A DNA stretch of 64,000 nt from Litorivicinus sp. (GTDB taxonomy: Bacteria > Pseudomonadota > Gammaproteobacteria > Pseudomonadales > Litorivicinaceae): the NCBI GenBank assembly GCA_028339155.1, contig JAOLBK010000001.1:1-64000 (forward strand), given 5' to 3'. The translations under genes were made by a program, and so were the position numbers. Numbering within the stretch: the first letter of the stretch is position 1; each line of letters opens with the position of its first letter. Shown piece by piece: positions 57,390 through 64,000 of this stretch. The notes beneath the pieces are model-generated. The model was not told the origin of the DNA. It saw only the letters and a list, made by a program, of their open reading frames with translations, and searched no databases.

Positions 57390-59465
57390 ATGGAAAAGCA
57401 AGTAACAAAATTTCAATTTGGTGGGCAGGAAGTCACGCTAGAAACTGGTGCCATAGCGCGTCAAGCTACTGGATCTGTGGTTATTACGATGGGTGATACA
57501 CAAATCCTTGCCACGGTTGTTGGCGCAAAGAGAGTTAAGCCGGGGCAGAGCTTCTTCCCTTTATCGGTGCACTATCAGGAAAAAACTTATGCTGCGGGAA
57601 AAATCCCAGGTGGCTATTTTAAGCGTGAAGGACGTCCAACAGAGAAAGAGACGCTCACGTCACGGCTGATCGATCGTCCGCTTCGTCCTTTGTTTCCGAA
57701 TGGATTCATGAACGAAGTTCAAGTTGTTCTGACCGTAATGTCCGCATCAAAAACTCACGACTCAGATATCGTAGGAATGCTTGGTGCATCAGCGGCGGTA
57801 GCGATCTCAGGGATTCCCTTTAGTGGGCCAATCGGTGCAGCCCGCGTTGGTTTTTCTGAAGATGGCCAGTACCTTTTGAATCCCTCATTTGATGAGGTGG
57901 GTGAATCTCGCTTAGATATGATCGTTGCGGGTACAAAAGACGCAGTCTTAATGGTGGAATCTGAAGCTGATGAGTTGACTGAAGAGCAGATGCTTGGGGC
58001 GGTTATGTTTGCTCATACTGAACTTCAAGTTGCGGTTGATGCCATTATCGAATTTGTTTCTAAATATGGAAAAAGCCCATGGGAATGGCAAGCTCCAGCG
58101 ATTGACGAAGCTTTACTTGAAGAACTTAAATCACAGCATCAATCACGGATTGACGAGGCATATCAGATTTCAGAAAAGATGGTTCGATATGCGGCACTTT
58201 CCGAGATTCGTGCCGACGCCATTGCATTACTTGGTGGTAAGGATGGGGAGCGCGCAGAAGCAGTTGGTGAGCTATTCAGTAAGGTTGAAAAAGACGTTGT
58301 TCGTACCCGTGTGATTCAAGGCCTCCCCCGAATTGATGGTCGTGATCAAAAAACCGTACGTCCGATTAATTGCGAAGTGGGCACTCTGAAGCGCGCACAC
58401 GGTTCAGCAATTTTCACTCGCGGTGAAACGCAAGCAATTGTTGTAACCACCCTAGGGGCGCTGAGGGACGCGCAGGTCGTGGATGGTCTGATGGGTAATG
58501 ATAAAGATACCTTTATGTTGCACTATAATTTTCCTCCATATTGCGTTGGGGAAGCCGGATTTATGTCGGGACCTAAGCGTCGTGAAATTGGGCATGGGCG
58601 ACTCGCCCGGCGCGGGGTTTACGCAATGTTGCCGGATGAAGAAACTTTCCCGTACACCATTCGCGTAGTCAGTGAAATTACTGAGTCTAATGGTTCCTCG
58701 TCAATGGCATCCGTCTGTGGTGCCTCATTAGCTCTTATGGATGCTGGTGTGCCGTTGCGAGCGCCTGTTGCTGGAATCGCCATGGGCCTCGTGAAGGAGG
58801 ATAGTGATTTCGCAGTATTGACTGATATTTTAGGTGATGAAGATCATTTAGGAGATATGGATTTCAAAGTGGCTGGTTCTGCTGATGGTATTACTGCCTT
58901 ACAGATGGATATTAAGATTGAAGGTATCACCGAAGAAATTATGCGTGCGGCTTTGGGACAAGCCCAGGATGCTCGTTTACATATTTTAGGTGAAATGAAC
59001 AAGGTCTTGGATTCGGCCCGTGATGATGTAGCAGATACCGCTCCGCGTACTTACAGCTTCCGAATCGATCCGGATAAGATCCGTGAAGTAATTGGTAAGG
59101 GTGGCGCAGTCATTAGAAGTATTTGCGAAACATCAGGTGCTACGGTCGATTTGGAAGATGATGGATTGATCCGTGTCTATGCGGATACGAAAGAGGCTGC
59201 GCAGAAGGCAATTTCGCTGATCGAAGCGATTACAGCGGAAGCCGAAATTGGTGGTGTTTACAGCGGTAAGGTTGAGCGGATTGTAGATTTTGGGGCATTT
59301 GTGAATATTTTGCCCGGAAAGGATGGATTGGTTCATATAAGCCAGATCTCGGAAGAGCGAGTAGAGAACGTTGAAGACCATATGAAAGTTGGTGACATGA
59401 TTAAAGTCAAAGTATTGGACGTCGATGCACGGGGCCGAATTAAGCTGACAATGAAAGATATGTGA
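57390..59465 (+). CDS. pnp: Polyribonucleotide nucleotidyltransferase (PNPase)
   Basis: 691-residue 3'-5' phosphorolytic exonuclease of the degradosome. ATG 57390 (AGGA 6 nt upstream) gives the usual [20 protein letters not shown] start; an upstream TTG/other frame extension to 57330 is not conserved. Two RNase PH domains ([42 protein letters not shown]), KH domain ([17 protein letters not shown]) and S1 domain ([13 protein letters not shown]). Confidence 0.98.
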   Translation: MEKQVTKFQFGGQEVTLETGAIARQATGSVVITMGDTQILATVVGAKRVKPGQSFFPLSVHYQEKTYAAGKIPGGYFKREGRPTEKETLTSRLIDRPLRPLFPNGFMNEVQVVLTVMSASKTHDSDIVGMLGASAAVAISGIPFSGPIGAARVGFSEDGQYLLNPSFDEVGESRLDMIVAGTKDAVLMVESEADELTEEQMLGAVMFAHTELQVAVDAIIEFVSKYGKSPWEWQAPAIDEALLEELKSQHQSRIDEAYQISEKMVRYAALSEIRADAIALLGGKDGERAEAVGELFSKVEKDVVRTRVIQGLPRIDGRDQKTVRPINCEVGTLKRAHGSAIFTRGETQAIVVTTLGALRDAQVVDGLMGNDKDTFMLHYNFPPYCVGEAGFMSGPKRREIGHGRLARRGVYAMLPDEETFPYTIRVVSEITESNGSSSMASVCGASLALMDAGVPLRAPVAGIAMGLVKEDSDFAVLTDILGDEDHLGDMDFKVAGSADGITALQMDIKIEGITEEIMRAALGQAQDARLHILGEMNKVLDSARDDVADTAPRTYSFRIDPDKIREVIGKGGAVIRSICETSGATVDLEDDGLIRVYADTKEAAQKAISLIEAITAEAEIGGVYSGKVERIVDFGAFVNILPGKDGLVHISQISEERVENVEDHMKVGDMIKVKVLDVDARGRIKLTMKDM

Positions 59466-59487
59466 AAACGTCTGTTTTACGATTCAG

Positions 59488-59520
59488 AGCCCTGGCGCTA
59501 GAGATGGTGTCAGGGTTTTT
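59488..59520 (+). terminator. Rho-independent terminator after pnp
   Basis: CCCTGGCGC and GTGTCAGGG pair (two G-U) round an 8-nt loop, followed by TTTTT. Ends the rimP-to-pnp operon. Confidence 0.85.
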
Positions 59521-59664
59521 GCATTAATAACGCAAAGAAAATTGAAGAAGCTGGGATGTGGCCTTGTTCTAGTAGCTTTGATTTTCGTGAGCGACAAGCC
59601 CATGTACAATCTGATTGGAAAGAAAGCCGTATTAGGGAACGAAAAATCAATTGGCTATGTATTT

Positions 59665-60525
59665 TTAGTGCGTAAGATGGACTACTAGATTGTCAATCAA
59701 ACGTGCTTTTCCAAGCCTTGCCGCTACTAAGATAACTGCTCGTGTTGCCTCAAGATAAGTTGCGCTAATATTGTCCGCGTTACGAATCTCTAAATAATCT
59801 ACAATGAAGCCCGCGTCGGTAAGGCGTTGGCGCTCAATTTTCAATATAGGGCTCATGTGTCGAGTTTCAGCTAGGGCGATAGCCAGTGTATTGAGGCTAT
59901 GGAATAGTTCGGCTGCCAAGGTTCGTTGAATCTCTGAAAGGTAGGCATTACGACTGCTCATAGCGAGCCCGGAAGGCTCCCGCGTTGTCTCCGCTCCCAC
60001 GATCTTGATGGGCATCAGTAGGTCGGACACCATCGTCTCAATAACTTGAAGTTGTTGATAATCTTTTTTGCCTAAAATTGCGTACTGTGGTTCCACAATG
60101 TTGAGCAATTTATTTACGATGGTTGCAACGCCCCTGAAGTGGCCTGGTCGATGTTGGCCGCATAAAATTGTAGACAGGCTGGGAACGTCAATTTCTGTGC
60201 TGACCCCTTTAGGATAGATTTCCCGAACGGTTGGGGCAAATATGCTTTGGCATGGCAGTTCCGATAGCGCTCCGAAATCAGTGGCCAGCGTCCGTGGGTA
60301 GGCATCAAAGTCCTCATGTGGTCCAAATTGCATGGGGTTTACAAAAATACTAACAACTACGTGGTCCGCTAGTTCGGACGCTTTTAATATGAGGTCGAAA
60401 TGGCCTTGATGCAGATTGCCCATAGTCGGAACAAAAGAAATCGACTGACCTTGAGTTCGCACTTCTTGTAATCGAGTTCGGATTTCTTTAACGGTGTTGA
60501 ATATAGTCGGTTTCTCAATCGGCAA
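59665..60525 (-). CDS. panC: Pantoate-beta-alanine ligase
   Basis: 286-residue pantothenate synthetase (E. coli 283). TTG 60525 (GGAG 7 nt upstream) is preferred; it overlaps the panB stop by 11 bp and gives the usual length, whereas ATG 60666 or 60552 run far into panB. VPTMGNLHQGHFDLI, SIFVNPMQFGP and GKKDYQQL, SSRNAYLS are the ATP and pantoate sites. Confidence 0.95.
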   Translation of the reverse strand: MPIEKPTIFNTVKEIRTRLQEVRTQGQSISFVPTMGNLHQGHFDLILKASELADHVVVSIFVNPMQFGPHEDFDAYPRTLATDFGALSELPCQSIFAPTVREIYPKGVSTEIDVPSLSTILCGQHRPGHFRGVATIVNKLLNIVEPQYAILGKKDYQQLQVIETMVSDLLMPIKIVGAETTREPSGLAMSSRNAYLSEIQRTLAAELFHSLNTLAIALAETRHMSPILKIERQRLTDAGFIVDYLEIRNADNISATYLEATRAVILVAARLGKARLIDNLVVHLTH

Positions 60526-61312
60526 AGCAGTGCTCCATTGCGGGGAAGCTTCCATCCTTGATAGCCCGGTCGTAGGCACGAAAAGCTTCTTGAATGGATT
60601 TGTTTTCGGCCATGAAATTCCGTACAAATCGGGCTGGGTTCCCTGGTGTGATCCCGAGCAAGTCATGCATCACAAGAACTTGACCTGTGCACAATGGGCC
60701 AGCTCCTATGCCGACAACAGGAATATTTGTTACTTTCATGATGCGTTCAGTGACGCTGTTTGGAACGCACTCGAGCAAAATTACATCGCTCCCTGCTTTG
60801 TTCAAAATTTCTGCGGTCTCGACTAACCGATCGGCTGCTTCTTGGGTCTTTCCCTGTACTTTATATCCACCAAATCTATGAACAAACTGAGGCGTCAGCC
60901 CTAGGTGACAGCATGTTGCGACGCCGTGATCTTGGTATAGCTTAATCAGATCTAATAGATTTTTGCCGCCTTCAATTTTGATCATCTGAGCGCCTGCTTG
61001 CGAGAGCGCGCGGGCTGCTATGGTGGCTTCTTGCATTGTTGCAGCTGCCATAAATGGCATATCACTAATAATCATAGACTTAGGTGCCGCCGCCACAACG
61101 CAGGCGGTGTGGTATGCGATGTCTTGGATTGTGACTGGTAATGTGTTGGAATGTCCTTGTAGAACCATGCCAAGTGAGTCCCCAACTAAAATGCTATCAA
61201 TTCCCGCGTTTGATGCCAGCGAAGAGAAGCACGCGTCATAAGCAGTCACCATGCTGAATTTAGTATTATTCTCGCGATGTTTTTGCAGGTCTGTCAGCGT
61301 GACTTGGCTCAT
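60515..61312 (-). CDS. panB: 3-methyl-2-oxobutanoate hydroxymethyltransferase
   Basis: 265-residue TIM-barrel enzyme making ketopantoate. MVTAYDACFSSLASNAGIDSILVGDSLGMV, GAQMIKIEGG, HLGLTPQFVHRFGGYKVQG and GIGAGPLCTGQVLVMHDLLG are diagnostic. 2 bp after folK; panB-panC overlap. Confidence 0.97.
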   Translation of the reverse strand: MSQVTLTDLQKHRENNTKFSMVTAYDACFSSLASNAGIDSILVGDSLGMVLQGHSNTLPVTIQDIAYHTACVVAAAPKSMIISDMPFMAAATMQEATIAARALSQAGAQMIKIEGGKNLLDLIKLYQDHGVATCCHLGLTPQFVHRFGGYKVQGKTQEAADRLVETAEILNKAGSDVILLECVPNSVTERIMKVTNIPVVGIGAGPLCTGQVLVMHDLLGITPGNPARFVRNFMAENKSIQEAFRAYDRAIKDGSFPAMEHCFAD

Positions 61313-61314
61313 AT

Positions 61315-61800
61315 TTAGTCCTTATGATCTTGATTAATCTGTTTCAAGGAGCTGTGATCGTAATCACTGCGGTTCAAATAATCACCCCCGGGTGAGCTAC
61401 CCGATGGCATGAGGTCAAGCAATGGAAATACTACAAATGCTCGGTTTAATATTTCCGGATGGGGAATTGTGAGTCGGCCAGTCTTTACTACGCTAGTTCC
61501 GAAGTAGAGAATATCGACATCAATCGTCCGCGGCCCCCAGCGTTCCGCTCTCACGCGATTTTGCTTATCCTCAATCAACTGACAGGCATCAAGCAATTTG
61601 ATAGGATCAAGGGTTGTCCATCCTCGAACTACTGTATTGAAATAGTCCGCCTGTCCCGTGGGGCCCAAAGGCTTTGATTGATAGATCGGAGCAACTTCGA
61701 TGTGATCTAACGTACTTTCAAGAAGATTGATGGCTGTGCCGAGCTGCTTTACTGGCAACTCCAGATTGGAACCAAGACCTAGATATACTTCAGTATACAT
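61315..61800 (-). CDS. folK: 6-hydroxymethyl-7,8-dihydropterin pyrophosphokinase
   Basis: 161-residue folate enzyme. ATG 61800 starts MYTEVYLGLGSNL, the family N-terminus; ORFs further upstream lie inside pcnB. YFNTVVRGWTTLDP, RWGPRTIDVDIL and IPHPEILNRAFVVFPLLDL complete the fold. ATG overlaps the pcnB stop by 11 bp. Confidence 0.96.
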   Translation of the reverse strand: MYTEVYLGLGSNLELPVKQLGTAINLLESTLDHIEVAPIYQSKPLGPTGQADYFNTVVRGWTTLDPIKLLDACQLIEDKQNRVRAERWGPRTIDVDILYFGTSVVKTGRLTIPHPEILNRAFVVFPLLDLMPSGSSPGGDYLNRSDYDHSSLKQINQDHKD

Positions 61801-63133
61801 TGGGTTTTGGTCCCGCCCGTTTTCTTGGACGTCGCTTTGGCATAGCGCCATGCTCTTCGCCCTGCACTGACGTGATGAGTTCTCTACGCTCAGTTTCATC
61901 TGCGATCTGATATTCAGTCCACCATTGTCCAAGTCCAACAGGTATTTCACCAGCGGACTCTCGCAATAGTAAGAAATCGTAACCCGCACGGAAGCGTGGA
62001 TGTTCGAGAGTGGAGTCCGGCCGTCTACCATGACGCTTTTCGAGTTTAATTTGTAAGTCCCAGATTTCGCGAATCGTAGTAGAAAATCTTTTCGGTATAG
62101 CGACAAATTGCTGATTAAATTCAAGCGTTTCTGATGCAGCTATTGCAAGCGAGTTACTCCGTTCATTGCCCTCCCTCTCTAACTCAAGCCAGCGAAGCTG
62201 TACTTGTGGCCAATGCATGGCAGCATAGAGGAATGCTGGAGTGACTGTTTTTCCTTCACTTAATCTGAAGTCTGTATTTTGCAGAGCCTTCAGGATTAGC
62301 CGGTGGTCGGAACTGTCATTATTCGCTTGGAATATTGTATGAGCTTGAGGAAACATGGACCGAAGTAGCTCAAATTGTAGTAGGTGCGGGAAAGTGTTGT
62401 ATCCATTTCCTGCTTGTAATAATTTAAGAACTTCATCAAATAGTCGTGACGAAGAAACGTCGCGTAATAACGACGCAAGCCGCTTAATGGGCTCTTTCGT
62501 CTCGTCAGCTAGGGACATCCCAAGCTTCCCAACAAATCGAACCGCTCTCAGCATCCGTACTGGATCTTCACGATATCTAGTTTCCGGATCGCCGATAACA
62601 CGAATTATATTATCTTCAAGATCATCATACCCACCCACAAAATCGAGTACTTCATGGGTCGTCGGGTCGTAATAAAGCGCATTCATCGTGAAGTCTCGAC
62701 GAATTGCGTCATCCTCAACGGACCCGAATACATTGTCACGCACTAGCATACCTGACTCATTGGCTTGCCTATGGTGGCTATTTTCTGACGAGCCCCTAAA
62801 GGTTGTAACCTCAATAATTTCAGGACCCATTCGGACATGAACAATCTGAAAACGGCGACCAATAATTCGTGCTTTTCTGAACAGACTCTGAATCTCATTG
62901 GGGCGAGCGTTAGTAGCTACATCGAAGTCCTTGGGATGCTTTTCAAGCAATAGATCCCTGATCCCACCACCAACTAAATAGGCTTGAAAGCCGGCTTTCT
63001 GGAGGATTTCAATTACCCGTAGACTACCCGCCGAGAGATCACTGTGTTGAAGGCCATGGTATTCTTGTGATATTACATTACGAGAAATTTGAATTTCGGT
63101 TCCTTGCTTGATTTTTCTGAATACCGAGAACAA
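61790..63133 (-). CDS. pcnB: Poly(A) polymerase I
   Basis: 447-residue enzyme that tags RNA for decay. FQAYLVGGGIRDLLLEKHPKDFDVATNARP holds the GG and DFD catalytic motifs, followed by RIIGRRFQIVHV and RRDFTMNALYYDP. Basic Arg/Lys-rich tail. Long N-terminal stretch (~1-40) is typical of PcnB rather than Cca. Heads pcnB-folK-panB-panC. Confidence 0.96.
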   Translation of the reverse strand: MFSVFRKIKQGTEIQISRNVISQEYHGLQHSDLSAGSLRVIEILQKAGFQAYLVGGGIRDLLLEKHPKDFDVATNARPNEIQSLFRKARIIGRRFQIVHVRMGPEIIEVTTFRGSSENSHHRQANESGMLVRDNVFGSVEDDAIRRDFTMNALYYDPTTHEVLDFVGGYDDLEDNIIRVIGDPETRYREDPVRMLRAVRFVGKLGMSLADETKEPIKRLASLLRDVSSSRLFDEVLKLLQAGNGYNTFPHLLQFELLRSMFPQAHTIFQANNDSSDHRLILKALQNTDFRLSEGKTVTPAFLYAAMHWPQVQLRWLELEREGNERSNSLAIAASETLEFNQQFVAIPKRFSTTIREIWDLQIKLEKRHGRRPDSTLEHPRFRAGYDFLLLRESAGEIPVGLGQWWTEYQIADETERRELITSVQGEEHGAMPKRRPRKRAGPKPNVY

Positions 63134-63180
63134 TGGGTGACCTCTTCTAGAAAAACTTAAAGCATACCAGAGCCAGATAA

Positions 63181-63202
63181 TAAAAAAGGGGCTAGGGCCC
63201 CT
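63181..63202 (-). terminator. Intrinsic terminator between cbrB and pcnB
   Basis: On the minus strand AGGGGC-CCTA-GCCCCT followed by TTTTTTATT. It stops transcription coming from the cbrB side, before pcnB, and so gives the CrcZ-like RNA a 3' end. Confidence 0.85.
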
Positions 63203-63475
63203 CTGATTACACTTTTCATTTATTTTTATTTTTGATGCAACATTCCGAAATTACCTTTCAATGTGCAATCTGTACCTTGAGTTGCTTTTTACACAACCGA
63301 GATATTGGACGCTAAGCGTTCTTATTTTTATCGATCCCGGGAAACTACCTGTCTCCTTAAAGCACAGTTTTCACAGTGAAGCGTAATCTCATTCGGCAAT
63401 ATTTTTATTGTTTTCGCCGGTTGCGTTCTTTTTATATTTTTATTTAGAACGATATGATTATGCACATCGCCTGAC
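63181..63475 (-). ncRNA. CrcZ-like Hfq/Crc-titrating small RNA (candidate)
   Basis: Position between cbrB and pcnB is that of CrcZ in Pseudomonas. The minus-strand text has repeated A-rich ARN-type motifs: AAATAAAAATATAAAA in a GTTCT/AGAAC loop (63425-63450), ACAATAAAAATATTG (63399-63413), GATAAAAATAAGAAC (63319-63333), AAAAAGCAAC (about 63286-63295) and AAAAATAAAAATAAATG (63217-63233). Hfq distal-face and Crc sites are AANAANAA. It ends in the terminator at 63181. No ORF. A TATAAA lies near 63485. I found no sigma-54 site, which CrcZ would have. 5' end approximate. Confidence 0.55.
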
Positions 63476-63561
63476 TTTTTTTATATTCGACTTAGGTGCT
63501 GTGTTATCTGGACGCTTGGAGAGAGTAATGTTACTCAAAGTAGCACGCTGACTGCTTTAGC

Positions 63562-64000
63562 TTATTCTAAGAGATCACCGTCACGGTGCTTTGGGATTCC
63601 TAGCCGATTTCGTCGCTCCCAGAGACTTTTTCGACTAATCCCCAGTCGTTTCGCCAGTTCCGTTTCACTCAGTTGTTCTTGGTGAGACAGAACAAAGTGT
63701 TGGAAGTAATTTTCAAGCGACATGGTTGGCCTTTGCTCATTGCTTTGACGTTGTTCGTTTCCAATGAAATGTTGCTTCGCCTGCGATTGCTTCAGTCCTA
63801 AGTCAGGTGGGCAGATGTCGGGTCCGTCTGAGAGTATTACAGCCCTCTCGATCGCATTTTTGAGTTCTCGGATATTTCCTGGCCATGGATGGTCGCGCAT
63901 GGCGACTAGAGATTCTTTGCTGAAGCTCAGCTTTGGCCTATCCATCGTTTGTTTTGAATGTTTAAGAAATGCGTTGGCTAATAATAAGACATCGTTACCG
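63562..64000 (-). CDS. cbrB: CbrB, sigma-54-dependent response regulator (C-terminal part)
   Basis: The 146 codons present are the end of a NtrC-type activator; the rest runs off the window. Visible: end of AAA+ domain (GNDVLLLANAFL ... HPWPGNIRELKNAIERAVIL) and the Fis-type HTH (ETELAKRLGISRKSLWERRNRLGIPK). CbrB of the CbrA-CbrB carbon/nitrogen system precedes pcnB in Pseudomonas, and the HTH fits, so I name it CbrB; other NtrC-family regulators are possible. Confidence 0.8.
   Translation of the reverse strand, partial: GNDVLLLANAFLKHSKQTMDRPKLSFSKESLVAMRDHPWPGNIRELKNAIERAVILSDGPDICPPDLGLKQSQAKQHFIGNEQRQSNEQRPTMSLENYFQHFVLSHQEQLSETELAKRLGISRKSLWERRNRLGIPKHRDGDLLE

Noticed and set aside
59556-59675. 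39-codon ORF after the pnp terminator
   Set aside because: Poor ribosome-binding site and runs into the panC end.
63466-63600. Sigma-54 promoter for the CrcZ-like RNA
   Set aside because: No GG-N10-GC element of the right form on the minus strand between cbrB and the A-rich motifs.

Overview
The window reads as chromosome of a mid-GC gammaproteobacterium. Gene order is the classic gammaproteobacterial housekeeping order (smpB / ratA-rnfH / bamE / fur / recN / grpE-dnaK-dnaJ-dapB-carAB-greA / yhbY / rlmE-ftsH-folP-glmM-tpiA-secG-tRNA-Leu-rimP-nusA-infB-rbfA-truB-rpsO-pnp). The cbrB-pcnB-folK-panB-panC block at the right edge is best known from Pseudomonas and relatives. The tmRNA tag ANDENYALAA and the TPP riboswitch fit the same assignment. 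I saw no insertion sequence, prophage, CRISPR array or plasmid gene. Codon use looks even throughout.

Layout. 1-3.1 kb (minus): start of the Rep helicase, then the SOS mutagenesis pair imuA-imuB behind a LexA box that touches the imuA start codon. 3.2-12.5 kb: dsbD, a small periplasmic thioredoxin, a radA-pdxH-efflux operon (membrane fusion protein plus RND pump) and an Hsp20 with a likely sigma-32 promoter. 12.5-13.1 kb is non-coding, with a 30-residue pilin-like micro-ORF and a 12-bp inverted repeat. 13.1-19.7 kb: glycerate 2-kinase; a TPP-riboswitch operon pairing a ThiY-like binding protein with an AEC permease; a secreted double-thioredoxin protein; malate synthase G. 20-25 kb: a ferric-iron-type ABC importer with rapZ at its 3' end. 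25.3-27.6 kb: a fold-III PLP racemase and a DUF1611/DgcN-type protein whose reading frame has no normal start codon. 28.5-32.8 kb: a membrane hydrolase, tmRNA, LysE exporter, smpB, ratA-rnfH, bamE and fur. 32.8-59.5 kb: recN and the long housekeeping series. 59.7-64 kb (minus): panC, panB, folK, pcnB, a non-coding gap and the 3' end of cbrB.

How it fits together. ssrA and smpB sit close together as the trans-translation pair. grpE, dnaK and dnaJ form the Hsp70 machine, and both grpE and hsp20 carry sigma-32-like promoters. rimP-nusA-infB-rbfA-truB-rpsO-pnp is the translation and RNA-decay operon, preceded by a leader with mutually exclusive hairpins and an 11-codon ORF. The 428-bp cbrB-pcnB gap is where Pseudomonas encodes the Crc/Hfq-titrating RNA CrcZ. 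On the matching strand the gap contains several A-rich ARN-type motifs, some in predicted loops, and ends in a strong intrinsic terminator. I regard this CrcZ-like RNA as the most interesting candidate, followed by the TPP-riboswitch/AEC pairing, the start-less DgcN/racemase pair and the rimP leader.
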